From Propionispira raffinosivorans DSM 20765 (lineage in GTDB: Bacteria > Bacillota > Negativicutes > Selenomonadales > Selenomonadaceae): a stretch of 64,000 nucleotides of DNA. Of the stretch, positions 42,866 through 52,933 are shown in pieces. Numbering within the stretch: the first letter of the stretch is position 1; every line of letters starts with the position of its first letter. Location: positions 1 to 64,000 of the forward strand of contig NZ_KB905851.1 in NCBI RefSeq assembly GCF_000381065.1, given 5' to 3'. The position numbers and the translations under genes were made by a program. The notes below the pieces were generated by a model that was not told where the DNA came from, searched no databases, and saw only the letters and a list, made by a program, of their open reading frames with translations.

Positions 42866-44827
42866 ATGAGTGTAAAAAAGAAATTATTAATCATTATGAC
42901 GTTGATGAGTTTTATACCATTAATTGTGCTATCTGTTGTTTCGGTACGGTATTTGAGTACGAAGCTGGAGGAGGAAACGATTAATCAGTGTGAAGATTTA
43001 GCCGAGAACATTAATTTACAAATTAATGGATACCTTGATAAATCTTTTATTGCTATTAAATCAATTGCGGCAAATCCAACGGTGCAAGCTTTTGATTTAC
43101 CAAACGTAAAAACTTATCTCCTGCAAGTGCAAAAAGTTTATACAGAAAATTCATTTTCTTTGGATGATACAAAGGGCAATCAGGTTGTAAGAGGTGATGC
43201 TATTCCTCTTGCGAATATTTGGGAACGTCCTTTTTACCAAACAGCACTTAATGGGCAGGATGAGGTGATATCTGGTGTTGTTTTTAGTAAAAATTCCAAT
43301 CGTTTTGTTGTAAACATTGTCACACCGGTTCGTAATCCCGATAATAACAGCGTGATTGGTATTATGCAAGGTTCAATTACGCTTACGAAAATTAGTGAGT
43401 TTGTAACAAATTTATCTAAAAATGGAACAGTGGCTTATGTTATTGATAGTGAAGGTAAAATATTAGCTCACCCTGACCAGACGATGGTGAAAGATCGAAC
43501 GGATATGAATGATGTAGATTTTGTAAAACAAGCATTAGCGGATAAAAAAAGTGGATTTGTTAAATTAGAAGACAACAATTCAGGTGCAAAACTAGTTACG
43601 TATGTTTATGATGATAGGACTGGCTGGCTGATCTGCTTAGAAACGCCTTATAGTATTATTACGGCAAAAACACAATCTTTATTGCTTATAATAGGTTTAG
43701 TCACTATAGGCGCTTTGCTCTGCACGGGAGTATTGGCATTTTTCATTGCCAACAGCTTTTCAAAGCCAATTTTGAAAATGCAGCAGATCGCAAGTAAAAT
43801 AGCAGAAGGTGACCTTAAGCAAACAATAGATATCCAATCAAACGATGAAATTGGTTTATTAGCAAGTGCTTTTACGGCTATGGTAACGAATTTGAAAAAA
43901 CTAATTGGGCAAGTGCAGGAAAATTCGCAACAGTTAGCAGCTTCATCTGAGGAATTGACAGCAACTACTGAACAATCAGCAACGGCAGTTAATCAAGTTG
44001 CAACATCTATTGCCAAAGTGGTGCAAGATACAGAGAAGCAGTCTACCATAGTAAATGCGACAACGAATACTGTAAAAAAAATGTCGCAGGACATTCATCA
44101 TGCTGCGGACAATGCTGAGCAGGTTAATGCAAATTCTATGAATGCCGTTAATGCAGCTCAGGATGGCGGGGCATTTGTTGAATCCGCGATAAAAAAAATG
44201 GTGGATATTGAACAAACCGTAGGGAGTTCTGCTGCGGCTATTGAAAAGCTTGGTGATCGGTCAAAAGAAATCGGACAGATTATAGATACTATTTCTGGGA
44301 TTGCGGGACAAACCAATCTGTTGGCATTAAATGCAGCAATTGAAGCTGCACGAGCCGGAGAACAAGGTCGTGGCTTTGCTGTTGTGGCTGAAGAAGTGCG
44401 CAAATTGGCGGAGCAGTCTCAAGATGCTGCAAAGCAAATTGCTGTTTTGATTGAAAAAATTCAATCTGAAACAAATCTGGCAGTAGCGTCAATGCAAAAT
44501 GGTACAGAGGCAGTACAGTCTGGCACAGGGGTTATTAATATGGTCGGACAAAGTTTTACAACCATTATTCAAGCGATAAGAGACTTGGCAGAGCAAGTTG
44601 GCGATACGTCTAAGGTTATTGGAGAGTTAGATAAGGATAGTCAAAATGTTGTTATCTCAATGAAGCAGATCAATGAATTGACTCAGCATACAACGAATGA
44701 AATGCAAACGGTTTCAGCCGCAACCGAAGAACAGTCTGCATCTATGGAGGAAATTGCTTCCGCCAGTGAGAGCTTGTCACAAATGGCTCAAAAATTACAA
44801 GAGGCAGTTAGTAAATTTCATATTTAA
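42866..44827 (+). CDS. Methyl-accepting chemotaxis protein with Cache domain
   Basis: This transmembrane chemoreceptor has 653 residues. It has an N-terminal membrane helix (about 8-29) and an extracytoplasmic dCache-like sensor (about 35-270, with [23 protein letters not shown] and [16 protein letters not shown]). A second helix lies at about 275-300, then HAMP ([18 protein letters not shown], then SNDEIGLL) and a signalling domain with the hairpin near 482 ([18 protein letters not shown], then [14 protein letters not shown]). It begins 34 bases after the sugar-acid operon terminator, so it may sense the same type of compound, although the spacing alone does not prove this. Confidence 0.93.
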   Translation: MSVKKKLLIIMTLMSFIPLIVLSVVSVRYLSTKLEEETINQCEDLAENINLQINGYLDKSFIAIKSIAANPTVQAFDLPNVKTYLLQVQKVYTENSFSLDDTKGNQVVRGDAIPLANIWERPFYQTALNGQDEVISGVVFSKNSNRFVVNIVTPVRNPDNNSVIGIMQGSITLTKISEFVTNLSKNGTVAYVIDSEGKILAHPDQTMVKDRTDMNDVDFVKQALADKKSGFVKLEDNNSGAKLVTYVYDDRTGWLICLETPYSIITAKTQSLLLIIGLVTIGALLCTGVLAFFIANSFSKPILKMQQIASKIAEGDLKQTIDIQSNDEIGLLASAFTAMVTNLKKLIGQVQENSQQLAASSEELTATTEQSATAVNQVATSIAKVVQDTEKQSTIVNATTNTVKKMSQDIHHAADNAEQVNANSMNAVNAAQDGGAFVESAIKKMVDIEQTVGSSAAAIEKLGDRSKEIGQIIDTISGIAGQTNLLALNAAIEAARAGEQGRGFAVVAEEVRKLAEQSQDAAKQIAVLIEKIQSETNLAVASMQNGTEAVQSGTGVINMVGQSFTTIIQAIRDLAEQVGDTSKVIGELDKDSQNVVISMKQINELTQHTTNEMQTVSAATEEQSASMEEIASASESLSQMAQKLQEAVSKFHI

Positions 44828-44858
44828 ATCCATATAGGAAATAAAAGGTGATAGCTGT

Positions 44859-44905
44859 AATGCATCCTTATAGTTAGATGAAAATCCATCTGTAGGGGTG
44901 CATTT
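44859..44905 (+). terminator. Weak hairpin terminator
   Basis: AATGCATCC pairs with GGGTGCATT across a 29-nt region, and the tail TTTATTA is only partly T-rich. Confidence 0.45.
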
Positions 44906-44925
44906 TATTATGAAAATAGAATAAG

Positions 44926-44954
44926 TTTACGTTATAGGGACATTTTGTTATAAT
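44926..44954 (+). promoter_or_regulatory. Promoter of the second Cache chemoreceptor
   Basis: TTTACG, a 17-bp spacer and a perfect TATAAT (44949-44954) lie about 100 bp before the ATG. Confidence 0.7.
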
Positions 44955-45052
44955 TGTATTACGATGAATAAACTATAGCCTTTTTCCATGTTGTGAAATT
45001 GTATGGAGTGATTCTTAGTTTAAGCAAATAATACAAATAGGACAGGTGAATA

Positions 45053-47017
45053 ATGGGAATTAAACAGAAATTTTTTCTTTTGACAGGTATCGTTGGTGTA
45101 GTATTAGCCATTGTGTCAGGAATTGGGTATTATACGGCCCAGCGACATTTGACAGCAAGTATTGAACAAGGAATGGCAGCAACGGTCGACTTTAAAGCAG
45201 CGGAAATCGATGGATGGCTCAATTCAAAAGCTCAGGTAGCCGTTGCATCGGCTAAAATTTTACATAATCTTGATGATACCATCGGCTCGATGCGTGAAAT
45301 AATGAGTTCAATGGATGGTGATAGTGAAATCGATGAACTTACGAACGGGAACGAGAACGGGCTTTTTATGACGTGGAAGAGTGGGAATGTTACGACAGTC
45401 GATCCACGTGCCAGAGGGTGGTATAAAGATGCAAAGACAGCGGGAAAACTCATCTTTACAGACGCATATCAAGGGGCAAGCAATAATAAAGTTGTTGTTT
45501 CCGCCGCCGTTCCTTATAATGATAAAACAGGTGTTTTTCGTGGGGCGATTTGCGAAGATATATCTTTGGAAGTTTTGACGCAGCAAGTTGCGACGATTCA
45601 ATATAAAGGTGAAGGCAGTGGAATCATCCTTGAAAAGACAGGTAAAATCCTTGCTTCGTCGGATGCGAATGAAACATTTAAAGATATTCAAAGCAATGCA
45701 ACGTTGAAAGATCATTTTCAAGAAATGTTAAAAAATAATACAGGCAGTTTTAAAGTTGAACAAAATGGTGTTCCGGCAGTTTTTGCTTATTCTAAAGTAA
45801 AAAGTACTGGCTGGATCGTGGGAATGACAATTCCGGAGAGTGTTATTTATAGCGAATTAAATTCCTTGAAAATCACGTATACTGTTTTAACGATTATTGG
45901 TATTATTTTAATGGTATTCTTAAGTTTGAAGTTTTCAGGGACTATTACAAAATCGATTATTAATTTAACGAAACATGCCGATGAACTGGCAAAAGGAAAT
46001 CTGCGTGTTAAAGATTTGACAATTGATTCGAATGATGAAATTGGTCATTTGATGAATGCTTTCAACGTAATGAGTAAAAATGTGCGGAATCTTATTGCGA
46101 AAATGGCGACGACGTCCGAGCAGGTTGCAGCTGCTTCTGAGGAACTTACAGCGGGCGCAGGTCAATCGGCAGAAGCGGCAAATCACGTGGCAGCTACGAT
46201 TGAACATGTTTCTGATGGCATGAATAGTCAAATGCAAACAATCGAGCAGGCAACGGTTCATATTGAATCGATGGTGATGGAGATTGCCGAAGCGGCTGAT
46301 AAGACTGAGTCGGTAAATCAAATTTCTGTTCAGACAGCGGATGCGGCGCAGAATGGGGAAAATCTTTTGAATGAAGCGATTACCCAAATGGATCAGATTG
46401 AAACATCGGTGACGCAGTCAGCTGTGGTTGTTGAGAATTTAGGCGAAAATTCACAGCAGATTGGAAAAATTGTTGAGGTTATTTCAAGCATTGCCGCCCA
46501 GACTAATTTGCTGGCATTAAATGCAGCAATTGAAGCAGCTCGAGCTGGAGAAGCCGGACGTGGCTTTTCTGTGGTAGCTGAAGAGGTTCGAAAACTCGCG
46601 GAACAATCACAAAAAGCAACAGAAGAAATTAAAAATTTAATCCTCAAAATTCAAGGTGATACAAGACAAGCGGTCTCAACGATGGGGATTGGAACGAGCA
46701 ACGTGAAAACGGGGGCCGCAGCAATTCGTAATGTTGGTACACAGTTTGCCAATATTTTTTCAATGGTTAATGATATTCGTGATCGCATGACAGAAATTGC
46801 CGGTTCGGTGCAAGGGGTGTCTATCGGCAGCCAGAAAATTGTTGAAGCTATTATGAATGTAGATAGTGTGAGTCGTGATACGGCAGGGCAGACGCAGTCT
46901 ATTTCTGCGGCGACACAAGAGCAATCCGCTTCAATGGAAGAAATTGCATCGTCATCGCAGGCATTGGCACAAATGGCAGAAGCAATGCAGGAAACAATTC
47001 ATAAATTTAAAATATAA
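45053..47017 (+). CDS. Methyl-accepting chemotaxis protein with dCache domain
   Basis: This transmembrane receptor has 654 residues. It has the first helix at about 5-27 and a dCache_1 sensor at about 35-275 ([26 protein letters not shown], then [22 protein letters not shown]). The second helix is at about 282-302, followed by HAMP ([16 protein letters not shown]) and signalling hairpin near 484 ([18 protein letters not shown], then [14 protein letters not shown]). The DxxxRxWY block with a downstream Asp resembles the amino-acid-binding type of dCache, which would fit the amino-acid permease gene that follows. This is inference. AGGTGA precedes the ATG. Confidence 0.93.
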   Translation: MGIKQKFFLLTGIVGVVLAIVSGIGYYTAQRHLTASIEQGMAATVDFKAAEIDGWLNSKAQVAVASAKILHNLDDTIGSMREIMSSMDGDSEIDELTNGNENGLFMTWKSGNVTTVDPRARGWYKDAKTAGKLIFTDAYQGASNNKVVVSAAVPYNDKTGVFRGAICEDISLEVLTQQVATIQYKGEGSGIILEKTGKILASSDANETFKDIQSNATLKDHFQEMLKNNTGSFKVEQNGVPAVFAYSKVKSTGWIVGMTIPESVIYSELNSLKITYTVLTIIGIILMVFLSLKFSGTITKSIINLTKHADELAKGNLRVKDLTIDSNDEIGHLMNAFNVMSKNVRNLIAKMATTSEQVAAASEELTAGAGQSAEAANHVAATIEHVSDGMNSQMQTIEQATVHIESMVMEIAEAADKTESVNQISVQTADAAQNGENLLNEAITQMDQIETSVTQSAVVVENLGENSQQIGKIVEVISSIAAQTNLLALNAAIEAARAGEAGRGFSVVAEEVRKLAEQSQKATEEIKNLILKIQGDTRQAVSTMGIGTSNVKTGAAAIRNVGTQFANIFSMVNDIRDRMTEIAGSVQGVSIGSQKIVEAIMNVDSVSRDTAGQTQSISAATQEQSASMEEIASSSQALAQMAEAMQETIHKFKI

Positions 47018-47021
47018 AAAT

Positions 47022-47049
47022 AAAAAAGCAGCATTTATGCTGCTTTTTT
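47022..47049 (+). terminator. Rho-independent terminator
   Basis: AAAAAAGCAGCAT pairs with ATGCTGCTTTTTT. Confidence 0.93.
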
Positions 47050-47163
47050 GTTTTCATAACCTGGTTTTGCTGGACTTCGTGAAAGAAAAGTTACAGTTAT
47101 ACAATGGATTGTGGTAATATAATAAAGTGTAATTGAAATAGAGAAATGAGGGAGATCTTATAG

Positions 47164-48516
47164 ATGGAACAAGAGATTAGGCAAATGAAACGAGGTTTGA
47201 AAAATCGCCATATGCAAATGATCGCCTTGGGTGGAGCAATTGGTACGGGTCTTTTTTATGGATCGGCACCAACGATTGCCATGGCAGGGCCGGCTATTAC
47301 ATTATCCTATCTTATCGGTGGGGTAATTATATTTTTTATTATGCGGATGCTTGGTGAAATGGCAGTGGAAGAACCTGTATCTGGTTCTTTTAGTTATTAT
47401 GCAACGAAATATTGGGGTGAGTTTCCTGGATTTTTATCGGGTTGGAATTATTGGTTTAATTATGTGATTGTAAGCATGGCGGAACTTACGGCTGTTGGTA
47501 TTTATATGAATTATTGGTTTCCTGATTTGCCGCAATGGACTTCGGCATTGACATGTCTTATTGTGATTACAATTGTCAATTTGATCAATGTTCGTATGTA
47601 TGGTGAATTTGAATTCTGGGCAGCCATTGTTAAAGTGGTGGCCATTGTTTGTATGATTATTTTTGGACTTTATATTATTTTTACACAAATGGGGCCTTTC
47701 CCTAATAATTTGAGTAATTTATGGCAATATGGCGGATACATGCCACATGGTATCGGGGGTATTGCCATGTCATTGGTTATTGTCATGTTTTCTTTTGGTG
47801 GGATTGAACTGATTGGTATCACGGCTGGTGAAGCAGCGGAACCGACAAAGACGATTCCAAAGGCCATCAATCAGGTAATTTGGCGTATTCTGATTTTTTA
47901 TATTGGTACACTTGCAGTACTTATGACACTGTATCCATGGAATAAAATCGGCATGGAAGCCAGTCCCTTTGTTCAGATTTTTTCTAATATTGGCATTCCG
48001 GCAGCGGCTAATCTTTTAAATATTGTTGTCCTCACCGCCGCTGTGTCAGTATACAATAGTGCAATTTACAGCAACTCACGCATGTTGTTTGGTTTGGCAT
48101 CACAGTCCAATGCCCCAGAATCATTCAAATCCTTATCGAAAAATGGTGTTCCGGTGCGGGGAATTTTTGTTTCTTCAGGGGTTACCTTGGTTGTAGTCGT
48201 GATGAATTATTTCTTTCCTGGTAAAGTTTTTATGTATTTGATTTCCATTGCGGTTGCTGCGGTTGTGGTCAGTTGGTTTGTCATTGTTGTAACGCATATG
48301 AAATATCGTAGGCTTCGGGAAAAACAAAATACGGTCAAGCAGATTCGTTTTAAATCATTAGGCTATCCTTTCATCAATTATCTTTGCCTGGCTTTTTTAG
48401 CAATGATCGTTGTACTTATGACCCAGGTTGAGGATATGCAGCTTGCAGTTGGCTTACTTCCTGTATGGATCTTATTATTATGGGGCGGTTTTAAACTGAA
48501 ACATCGCAATAAATAA
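47164..48516 (+). CDS. Amino-acid permease (APC superfamily, AAT type)
   Basis: This 450-residue transporter has 12 hydrophobic helices. The first reads RHMQMIALGGAIGTGLFYGSA, the substrate-binding unwound helix of the AAT group. Also present are MLGEMAVEEPVSGSFSYYATKYWG and the IELIGITAGEAAEPTKTIPKAINQVIWRI loop. Relatives import aromatic amino acids, proline, GABA or asparagine. The exact substrate is not predictable. It has its own promoter-like region before 47164 (TTACAG, 18 bp, TAATAT) and a shared terminator after. Confidence 0.9.
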   Translation: MEQEIRQMKRGLKNRHMQMIALGGAIGTGLFYGSAPTIAMAGPAITLSYLIGGVIIFFIMRMLGEMAVEEPVSGSFSYYATKYWGEFPGFLSGWNYWFNYVIVSMAELTAVGIYMNYWFPDLPQWTSALTCLIVITIVNLINVRMYGEFEFWAAIVKVVAIVCMIIFGLYIIFTQMGPFPNNLSNLWQYGGYMPHGIGGIAMSLVIVMFSFGGIELIGITAGEAAEPTKTIPKAINQVIWRILIFYIGTLAVLMTLYPWNKIGMEASPFVQIFSNIGIPAAANLLNIVVLTAAVSVYNSAIYSNSRMLFGLASQSNAPESFKSLSKNGVPVRGIFVSSGVTLVVVVMNYFFPGKVFMYLISIAVAAVVVSWFVIVVTHMKYRRLREKQNTVKQIRFKSLGYPFINYLCLAFLAMIVVLMTQVEDMQLAVGLLPVWILLLWGGFKLKHRNK

Positions 48517-48520
48517 AAAC

Positions 48521-48568
48521 AAAAATAAAACGAGATATACTCATTTGAGTTTTTCTCGTTTTATTTTT
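48521..48568. terminator. Bidirectional terminator
   Basis: AAAAATAAAACGAGA and its complement enclose a small loop hairpin. It serves the permease and the convergent DMT exporter gene. Confidence 0.88.
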
Positions 48569-48569
48569 G

Positions 48570-49454
48570 TTATTTTTTTTTCGCTAAGATGAAAACAGTG
48601 CTTAAAATACATAAACCGCCAATATAATCCATAAACCCAAACGGAATATTCAGCAATATAATCGATAAAAAGACAGCGGAGAATGGTTCTAAGGAGGCAA
48701 TGGTGCTAGTTTCTGTTGGCAGGATATATTTAATACTCTCTAAGTAAGCCCAGAAAGCAATGACTGTGCCAAAGATAATGACAAAAGCAAGTCCCAGGCC
48801 AGCACCCAGGTCAAATTGACCGACAAATTTCCAAGGCGGCGCGATTGGGCTCATGGCAACCCCCCCGATGAGCATGCCCCAGCCAATAACCAAGGGGGAC
48901 CGCCAGCGACTGAGCAGGCCTTTTGGCTGAATGGTATAAAAAGCAGCACTGAAAGCGGAGGTGATACCCCAAAATAGCGCCAGTGGTGAGATCGCCAGTG
49001 AACGGAAATCTCCTTTTGTTACCAAAAGAAGTGTACCTAGCATTGCTAGAAAAATAGAAATAATTTCAAGAAATTGTGGACATCTTTTGTAGCGTATGGC
49101 GATATAACCTACGATGATTACCGGCATGAGGTATTGTAGAATCGTTGCTGTAGCAGCATTGCCGTGCTGAATTGCAGCATAATAGGTGTATTGTACGCTG
49201 AGCATGCCAGCGACACCAAATAAAAGCAGCTGATGTCGATCCAAACGATTTTGCCATATGGTAAAAATATCCCCAAAGTGCGTGACAGAATCGATGCTCA
49301 GCAAGATAAGCCCCGAGCAAAGCAGGCGCACTACGACTAACCATTCGGCACTGAACTGCTTATCATGGAGCAAATATTGACCGGCGACACCAGAAGCTCC
49401 CCAAAAAATAGCACCTAATGCTACTAAACAATATCCTTTTGTACGATCCGTCAT
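48570..49454 (-). CDS. EamA/DMT-family transporter
   Basis: This membrane protein has 294 residues and ten predicted helices made of two EamA repeats: GAIFWGASGVAGQYLLHD in the first, and SPLALFWGITSAFSAAFYTIQPKGL in the second. The C-terminal helix pair is PTETSTIASLEPFSAVFLSIILL. The family exports metabolites or amino acids (RhaT/YdcZ relatives). The start at 49454 is set by AAAGGG eight bases upstream. It belongs to a minus-strand block with the next two genes, but a 75-base gap leaves co-transcription open. Confidence 0.88.
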   Translation of the reverse strand: MTDRTKGYCLVALGAIFWGASGVAGQYLLHDKQFSAEWLVVVRLLCSGLILLSIDSVTHFGDIFTIWQNRLDRHQLLLFGVAGMLSVQYTYYAAIQHGNAATATILQYLMPVIIVGYIAIRYKRCPQFLEIISIFLAMLGTLLLVTKGDFRSLAISPLALFWGITSAFSAAFYTIQPKGLLSRWRSPLVIGWGMLIGGVAMSPIAPPWKFVGQFDLGAGLGLAFVIIFGTVIAFWAYLESIKYILPTETSTIASLEPFSAVFLSIILLNIPFGFMDYIGGLCILSTVFILAKKK

Positions 49455-49529
49455 AAAAAAAAGCCCTTTCATTCTAAAACATAAAAATAATTCGTTGATC
49501 TGTTGAGTGGAAGCAATACTAAAAGCATT

Positions 49530-50408
49530 TTATTCGTTAATCATCACAGCAAAACTGCAAGTGAATTTGTTGTTTGGTGGAAGCACCAAGATGCCTTCTT
49601 TCGTTTTTAAATCACCAGTGAAGTCATCATAATCAGCATGTCCATGCCAAGGTTCTAAGCAAAGAAATGGTGCACCGTTTTTGGGAGCCCAAATGCCGAA
49701 AAACGGAAATTCATGAAAGTCCATTGTTAAAGATTTTTTAGAGTGTTTGGATTTTAATGAAACAGTTGCTGATTTTAAGGTATCAAAAATCAAAGCATCT
49801 TTTTCAAACAAGTCTTTGTGCAGCGGGAGTTTTTTTGCATCTATTAAATAAGGTGTATGTTGATGTGTCAAAAAGCCTTTATCGCTTAAAGGAATGATAG
49901 AAGCAGTTTCTTTTTCACTAAATTCTAGAAAGCAATCATCCAGATCATCTGCCGGATCAATGGGGCACATAAAAGCGGGATGTGCTCCTACAGAAAAGAG
50001 CAGTTTCTCAGAAGCTGGATTTTGGACATTTAATGTCGTTTTGAGACCATGCTCTAGCAGCGTATATGTAATTTGAAAGATGAATTCAAAGGGATATACC
50101 GTGAGTGACTGGGGGGATGATTTTAACTCAAAGGTTAGCATTTGTGGTCCTTGTTTAATTAAGTTGAATTCAGATGTTCTTGCCAGTCCGTGTTGCGGCA
50201 GTTCATATATTTTTTCATTGACACGGTATTTGTTATTGATGCAGCGTCCCACAATTGGAAAAAGAAGCGGCGCATGATATTTCCAATAGTTTGGATTGCC
50301 TTGCCAAAGATATTCGGTACCCGTTTTTTTGCTGTATAAAGAATGGAGCTCACCACCATGTTCAGAGGCGGTTAATTGGAAGGTATCATTTTCCAAAGTA
50401 TAAAGCAT
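49530..50408 (-). CDS. Aldose 1-epimerase-family protein (LacX-like)
   Basis: This galactose-mutarotase-fold protein has 292 residues: LTASEHGGELHSLYSKKTGTEYLWQGNPNYWKYHAPLLFPIVGR at the N terminus, then FSVGAHPAFMCPI with the catalytic-type His, and LCLEPWHGHADYDDFTG with the glutamate near the C terminus. This subgroup resembles LacX and YeaD-like hexose-6-phosphate epimerases. The substrate is a sugar or sugar phosphate. It lies 15 bases downstream of the HAD phosphatase gene, so they form an operon in carbohydrate metabolism. Confidence 0.88.
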   Translation of the reverse strand: MLYTLENDTFQLTASEHGGELHSLYSKKTGTEYLWQGNPNYWKYHAPLLFPIVGRCINNKYRVNEKIYELPQHGLARTSEFNLIKQGPQMLTFELKSSPQSLTVYPFEFIFQITYTLLEHGLKTTLNVQNPASEKLLFSVGAHPAFMCPIDPADDLDDCFLEFSEKETASIIPLSDKGFLTHQHTPYLIDAKKLPLHKDLFEKDALIFDTLKSATVSLKSKHSKKSLTMDFHEFPFFGIWAPKNGAPFLCLEPWHGHADYDDFTGDLKTKEGILVLPPNNKFTCSFAVMINE

Positions 50409-50423
50409 GAATCATCATCTCCA

Positions 50424-51062
50424 TTAAAATTTAGTGAAATCAATTTGAGTGAGTGTAGGGACAACAATATCGGCAGCACTTAAATCCTGATCTCCGCTGT
50501 TTAGGTTTTTGAAGCCAATACAAGTCATTCCGGCGGCTTTTGCTGATAATGTGCCATTTTTGGAATCTTCGATAACGACACAGTCTTTTGGCTGTACTTG
50601 CAGTGTTTTTGCAGCTGCCAAATAAATTTCTGGATCAGGTTTACCATGCTGAACTTCTTCGCCGCTTAGTAAAAACTCGAAAGAATCCGTGATGTTCAGT
50701 CGGTCGACTACGGTTTTTACTAAATTTTTTGGTGAGGAGGATGCGACTGCCGCTGGAATTTTATGTTGTTCTAAATAGGCTAATATTTCACGAATTCCAG
50801 CGATGGGGGTTTGTGGATCTTCAAGCGTGTGTTTTAACATCCCTGATTCTTGGCGGGCTAAAATATTTTCAATGAGATCTGGAATATTATTTTCAATTTT
50901 TAATGTTGAAAATATCGAATGCATTGTCATACCGGCAAACCGGTCCATATCCTTTTCATCTATGGTTACTCCATAATAGGCCATTGTTTCAATACTAACT
51001 GCTGTGTGCATTGGTTCACTGTCGACGAGGACACCATCCATATCAAAAATAACTGCTTTCAT
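50424..51062 (-). CDS. HAD-superfamily phosphatase/phosphoglucomutase-like protein
   Basis: This 212-residue HAD subfamily I protein has motif I FDMDGVLVDSEPMH (nucleophile Asp8, acid Asp10), motif II ASSSPKN and the motif III lysine in HGKPDPEIYL. Motif IV is VIEDSKNGTLSAKAAGM. It resembles beta-phosphoglucomutase and sugar-phosphate phosphatases (YcjU, YniC types). The adjacent mutarotase-like gene supports a sugar-phosphate substrate. It probably starts the operon. Confidence 0.9.
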   Translation of the reverse strand: MKAVIFDMDGVLVDSEPMHTAVSIETMAYYGVTIDEKDMDRFAGMTMHSIFSTLKIENNIPDLIENILARQESGMLKHTLEDPQTPIAGIREILAYLEQHKIPAAVASSSPKNLVKTVVDRLNITDSFEFLLSGEEVQHGKPDPEIYLAAAKTLQVQPKDCVVIEDSKNGTLSAKAAGMTCIGFKNLNSGDQDLSAADIVVPTLTQIDFTKF

Positions 51063-51149
51063 ATCAATACCTCATTTTTCATAAAATCAAATTTAATCAT
51101 AGCGTAGATAGGCGAGTTTTGCAATATCGACAAATGTGATGATGGAATT

Positions 51150-52076
51150 TTAGTGCCGGGAAAACTTCAATAGTTTATCGAGATTTGCAATTAATATAGC
51201 GGATAAAATCATGGTACCGCCCAGCAGTTGAATGGGTAATATTCGTTCGTCAAGGACAAGATATCCAGTAATGATACCTGTTATAGGTACTAGATTGAGA
51301 TAAATCGTGGTCAAAGTTACATCTAAAATCTTCAGTGCATAGATATAAAGAAAATAGCAGGCAGCTGAACAGACAACGGCAAGATAAATAATTTGCAGCA
51401 AAGCGGAAAATGAAAATAGGTGCCACTGTTGATATTCGGTTACGGCAAAAGGAAACAAAAATAAAGTACCGAAGAGTGTCTGATAGGTGACGATTGCCAA
51501 ATCAGAATTATTAGATTGTTGTTTTTTACTGAAAATTGTATAAAAAGACCAAGAAATCATGGATCCGATAACAAATATATTTCCCAGGAAATGGTCTGAA
51601 GCTGTATCGAGAGCGCCGTTGGCTGTGATAGTCAAATAAGATCCGCCGATACCTAATAAAACCCCTAGTAGTTCACACAGCGAAAGCCTTGCTTTAAAAA
51701 ATAGCATATTCAGCGTAATGGAAAGTATTGGTGTAACTGAGGTTATGAGTGATGCATTAGAGGCTGTGGTAAGTTTAATGCCAATGTTTTCGAAGCAAAA
51801 ATAAATAGTTATACCCAGCAGGCCCGTTATGGCGAAACGACGTGTTCCTGCTTTATCAAGATGGGTTGTTGGTTCATATTTTCGGAAAATCGGCCATAAA
51901 ATACAGGATGTAATTGCCAAACGAATGAAGGCAATTGTAAAAGGTGGAACTTCGGCGATGACAATTTTTGTACTAATAAAGGATGTGCCCCAGGCAATCA
52001 TTGTAAAAAAAATTAGGATATTCGCAATGAGTGTAGGAGAGTACTTGGCTTGCATGTTTTGTAAAATTTTTGTCAT
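51150..52076 (-). CDS. EamA/DMT-family transporter
   Basis: This is a ten-helix exporter of about 308 residues with two EamA repeats (IAWGTSFISTKIVIAEVPPFTIAFIRL and GSMISWSFYTIFSKKQ). The start at 52076 has AAGGAG seven bases ahead, which rules out the earlier ATG at 52109. It is not closely similar to the other DMT protein at 48.6 kb. Its efflux substrate is unknown. It faces the same way as the YgbA-like gene but is separated from it by a strong terminator. Confidence 0.88.
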   Translation of the reverse strand: MTKILQNMQAKYSPTLIANILIFFTMIAWGTSFISTKIVIAEVPPFTIAFIRLAITSCILWPIFRKYEPTTHLDKAGTRRFAITGLLGITIYFCFENIGIKLTTASNASLITSVTPILSITLNMLFFKARLSLCELLGVLLGIGGSYLTITANGALDTASDHFLGNIFVIGSMISWSFYTIFSKKQQSNNSDLAIVTYQTLFGTLFLFPFAVTEYQQWHLFSFSALLQIIYLAVVCSAACYFLYIYALKILDVTLTTIYLNLVPITGIITGYLVLDERILPIQLLGGTMILSAILIANLDKLLKFSRH

Positions 52077-52155
52077 GGGAAATCTCCTTATTTTAAAAAG
52101 AAAAGGCATAAAGTTCTTTATTTATAAATGTATTATCTTATGCAGGCTAAATAAG

Positions 52156-52189
52156 AATACCCCGTACAACAGATGCTGTACGGGGTATT
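52156..52189 (-). terminator. Terminator after the YgbA-like gene
   Basis: AATACCCCGTA pairs with TACGGGGTATT. An A run before it and TTGTTT after it make it usable on either strand. It is next to the ygbA-like stop on the minus strand. Confidence 0.85.
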
Positions 52190-52191
52190 GT

Positions 52192-52629
52192 TTATTTACT
52201 TTCTTTTACAGACTTTTCTTTTGCTTTCGCTTTGTCTTTAATTTTTTTCTCTTGTTGATGTTTGGCATAATCAATCCCCATACTCTTGAGTTTATGCTTT
52301 ATGGTCATGATCGGATGCTTAAAGAACATTTTTCGCTGGGTGCTTTTCATGATTTCGCGAAATTCTTTGGTTTGCTTGTCGCCAAAACAAGGACGTTCGC
52401 AGCGTTCACAAATTGGTTTTGTAATTCCATAAGGACAGCGATTGATTTTTAGCATAGCTGTTGCGAGCAGGGCAGTACATTTTGGACATAACGTTTTATC
52501 ACCATTTGTTTTATGATGGCTATGACAATAAACACCAAATGTTTTTTTGATATTTTCTTTTTCTTTAGGAACCGTGTTTTTTATTTCTATTGGTTTTTTC
52601 TTTGGTAAAAATCTTGATAAAATCCCCAT
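52192..52629 (-). CDS. YgbA-like (nitrous oxide-stimulated promoter family) protein
   Basis: This small basic cytoplasmic protein of 145 residues has a YCHSHHKTNGDKTLCPKC block, then INRCPYGITKPICERCERPCFGDKQTKEFREIMKSTQRKMFFKHPIMTIKH. These cysteine pairs and the FFKHPIMTIKH end are the YgbA_NO family signature. Relatives are induced by nitrosative stress, and E. coli YgbA aids recovery from nitric oxide. The cysteines probably bind zinc or an iron-sulfur cluster. The C terminus is lysine-rich. An H-NOX chemoreceptor is also present in this window, but 42 kb away. Confidence 0.85.
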   Translation of the reverse strand: MGILSRFLPKKKPIEIKNTVPKEKENIKKTFGVYCHSHHKTNGDKTLCPKCTALLATAMLKINRCPYGITKPICERCERPCFGDKQTKEFREIMKSTQRKMFFKHPIMTIKHKLKSMGIDYAKHQQEKKIKDKAKAKEKSVKESK

Positions 52630-52849
52630 AATAAAATCACCCTTAATTATTAAATTTATATCAGTCCAACTTAAATTGTAAATTGAAATGCGGATAAAAG
52701 CAAGTTTTTCGCATAAATTAATCTAAATAACGTTTTTGCTCGATCATGAGTAGCAGTTTGCAGCTTAACAATGTTATAATTGAAAACGTTATAAGTAGTT
52801 GAGGCTTGAATTTTGCAGGTATTGGTTTTTGCCATAGTTTAAAGACATA

Positions 52850-52889
52850 TTGACAGGATATGTTTTCTATGTTAACATTCTAAACATAG
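52850..52889 (+). promoter_or_regulatory. Promoter and operator-like repeat of the met transporter operon
   Basis: TTGACA (52850-52855), a 17-bp spacer and TAACAT (52873-52878). An inverted repeat CTATGTT (52867-52873) and AACATAG (52883-52889) overlaps the -10 box and could be a repressor site. No S-box is present here. The rest of 52630-52849 shows nothing clear. Confidence 0.6.
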
Positions 52890-52933
52890 TTGAAAACGAG
52901 GACTTATTTTAGCGAAGAATGAGGTGTTTTATA

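Noticed and set aside
51829-52452. 207-codon plus-strand frame across the DMT and YgbA-like genes
   Set aside because: It crosses a strong terminator and is antisense to two recognisable proteins.
52630-52933. A SAM riboswitch ahead of the methionine transporter
   Set aside because: None of the S-box core motifs seen at 4.2 kb occur here, and only a promoter with a dyad is visible.
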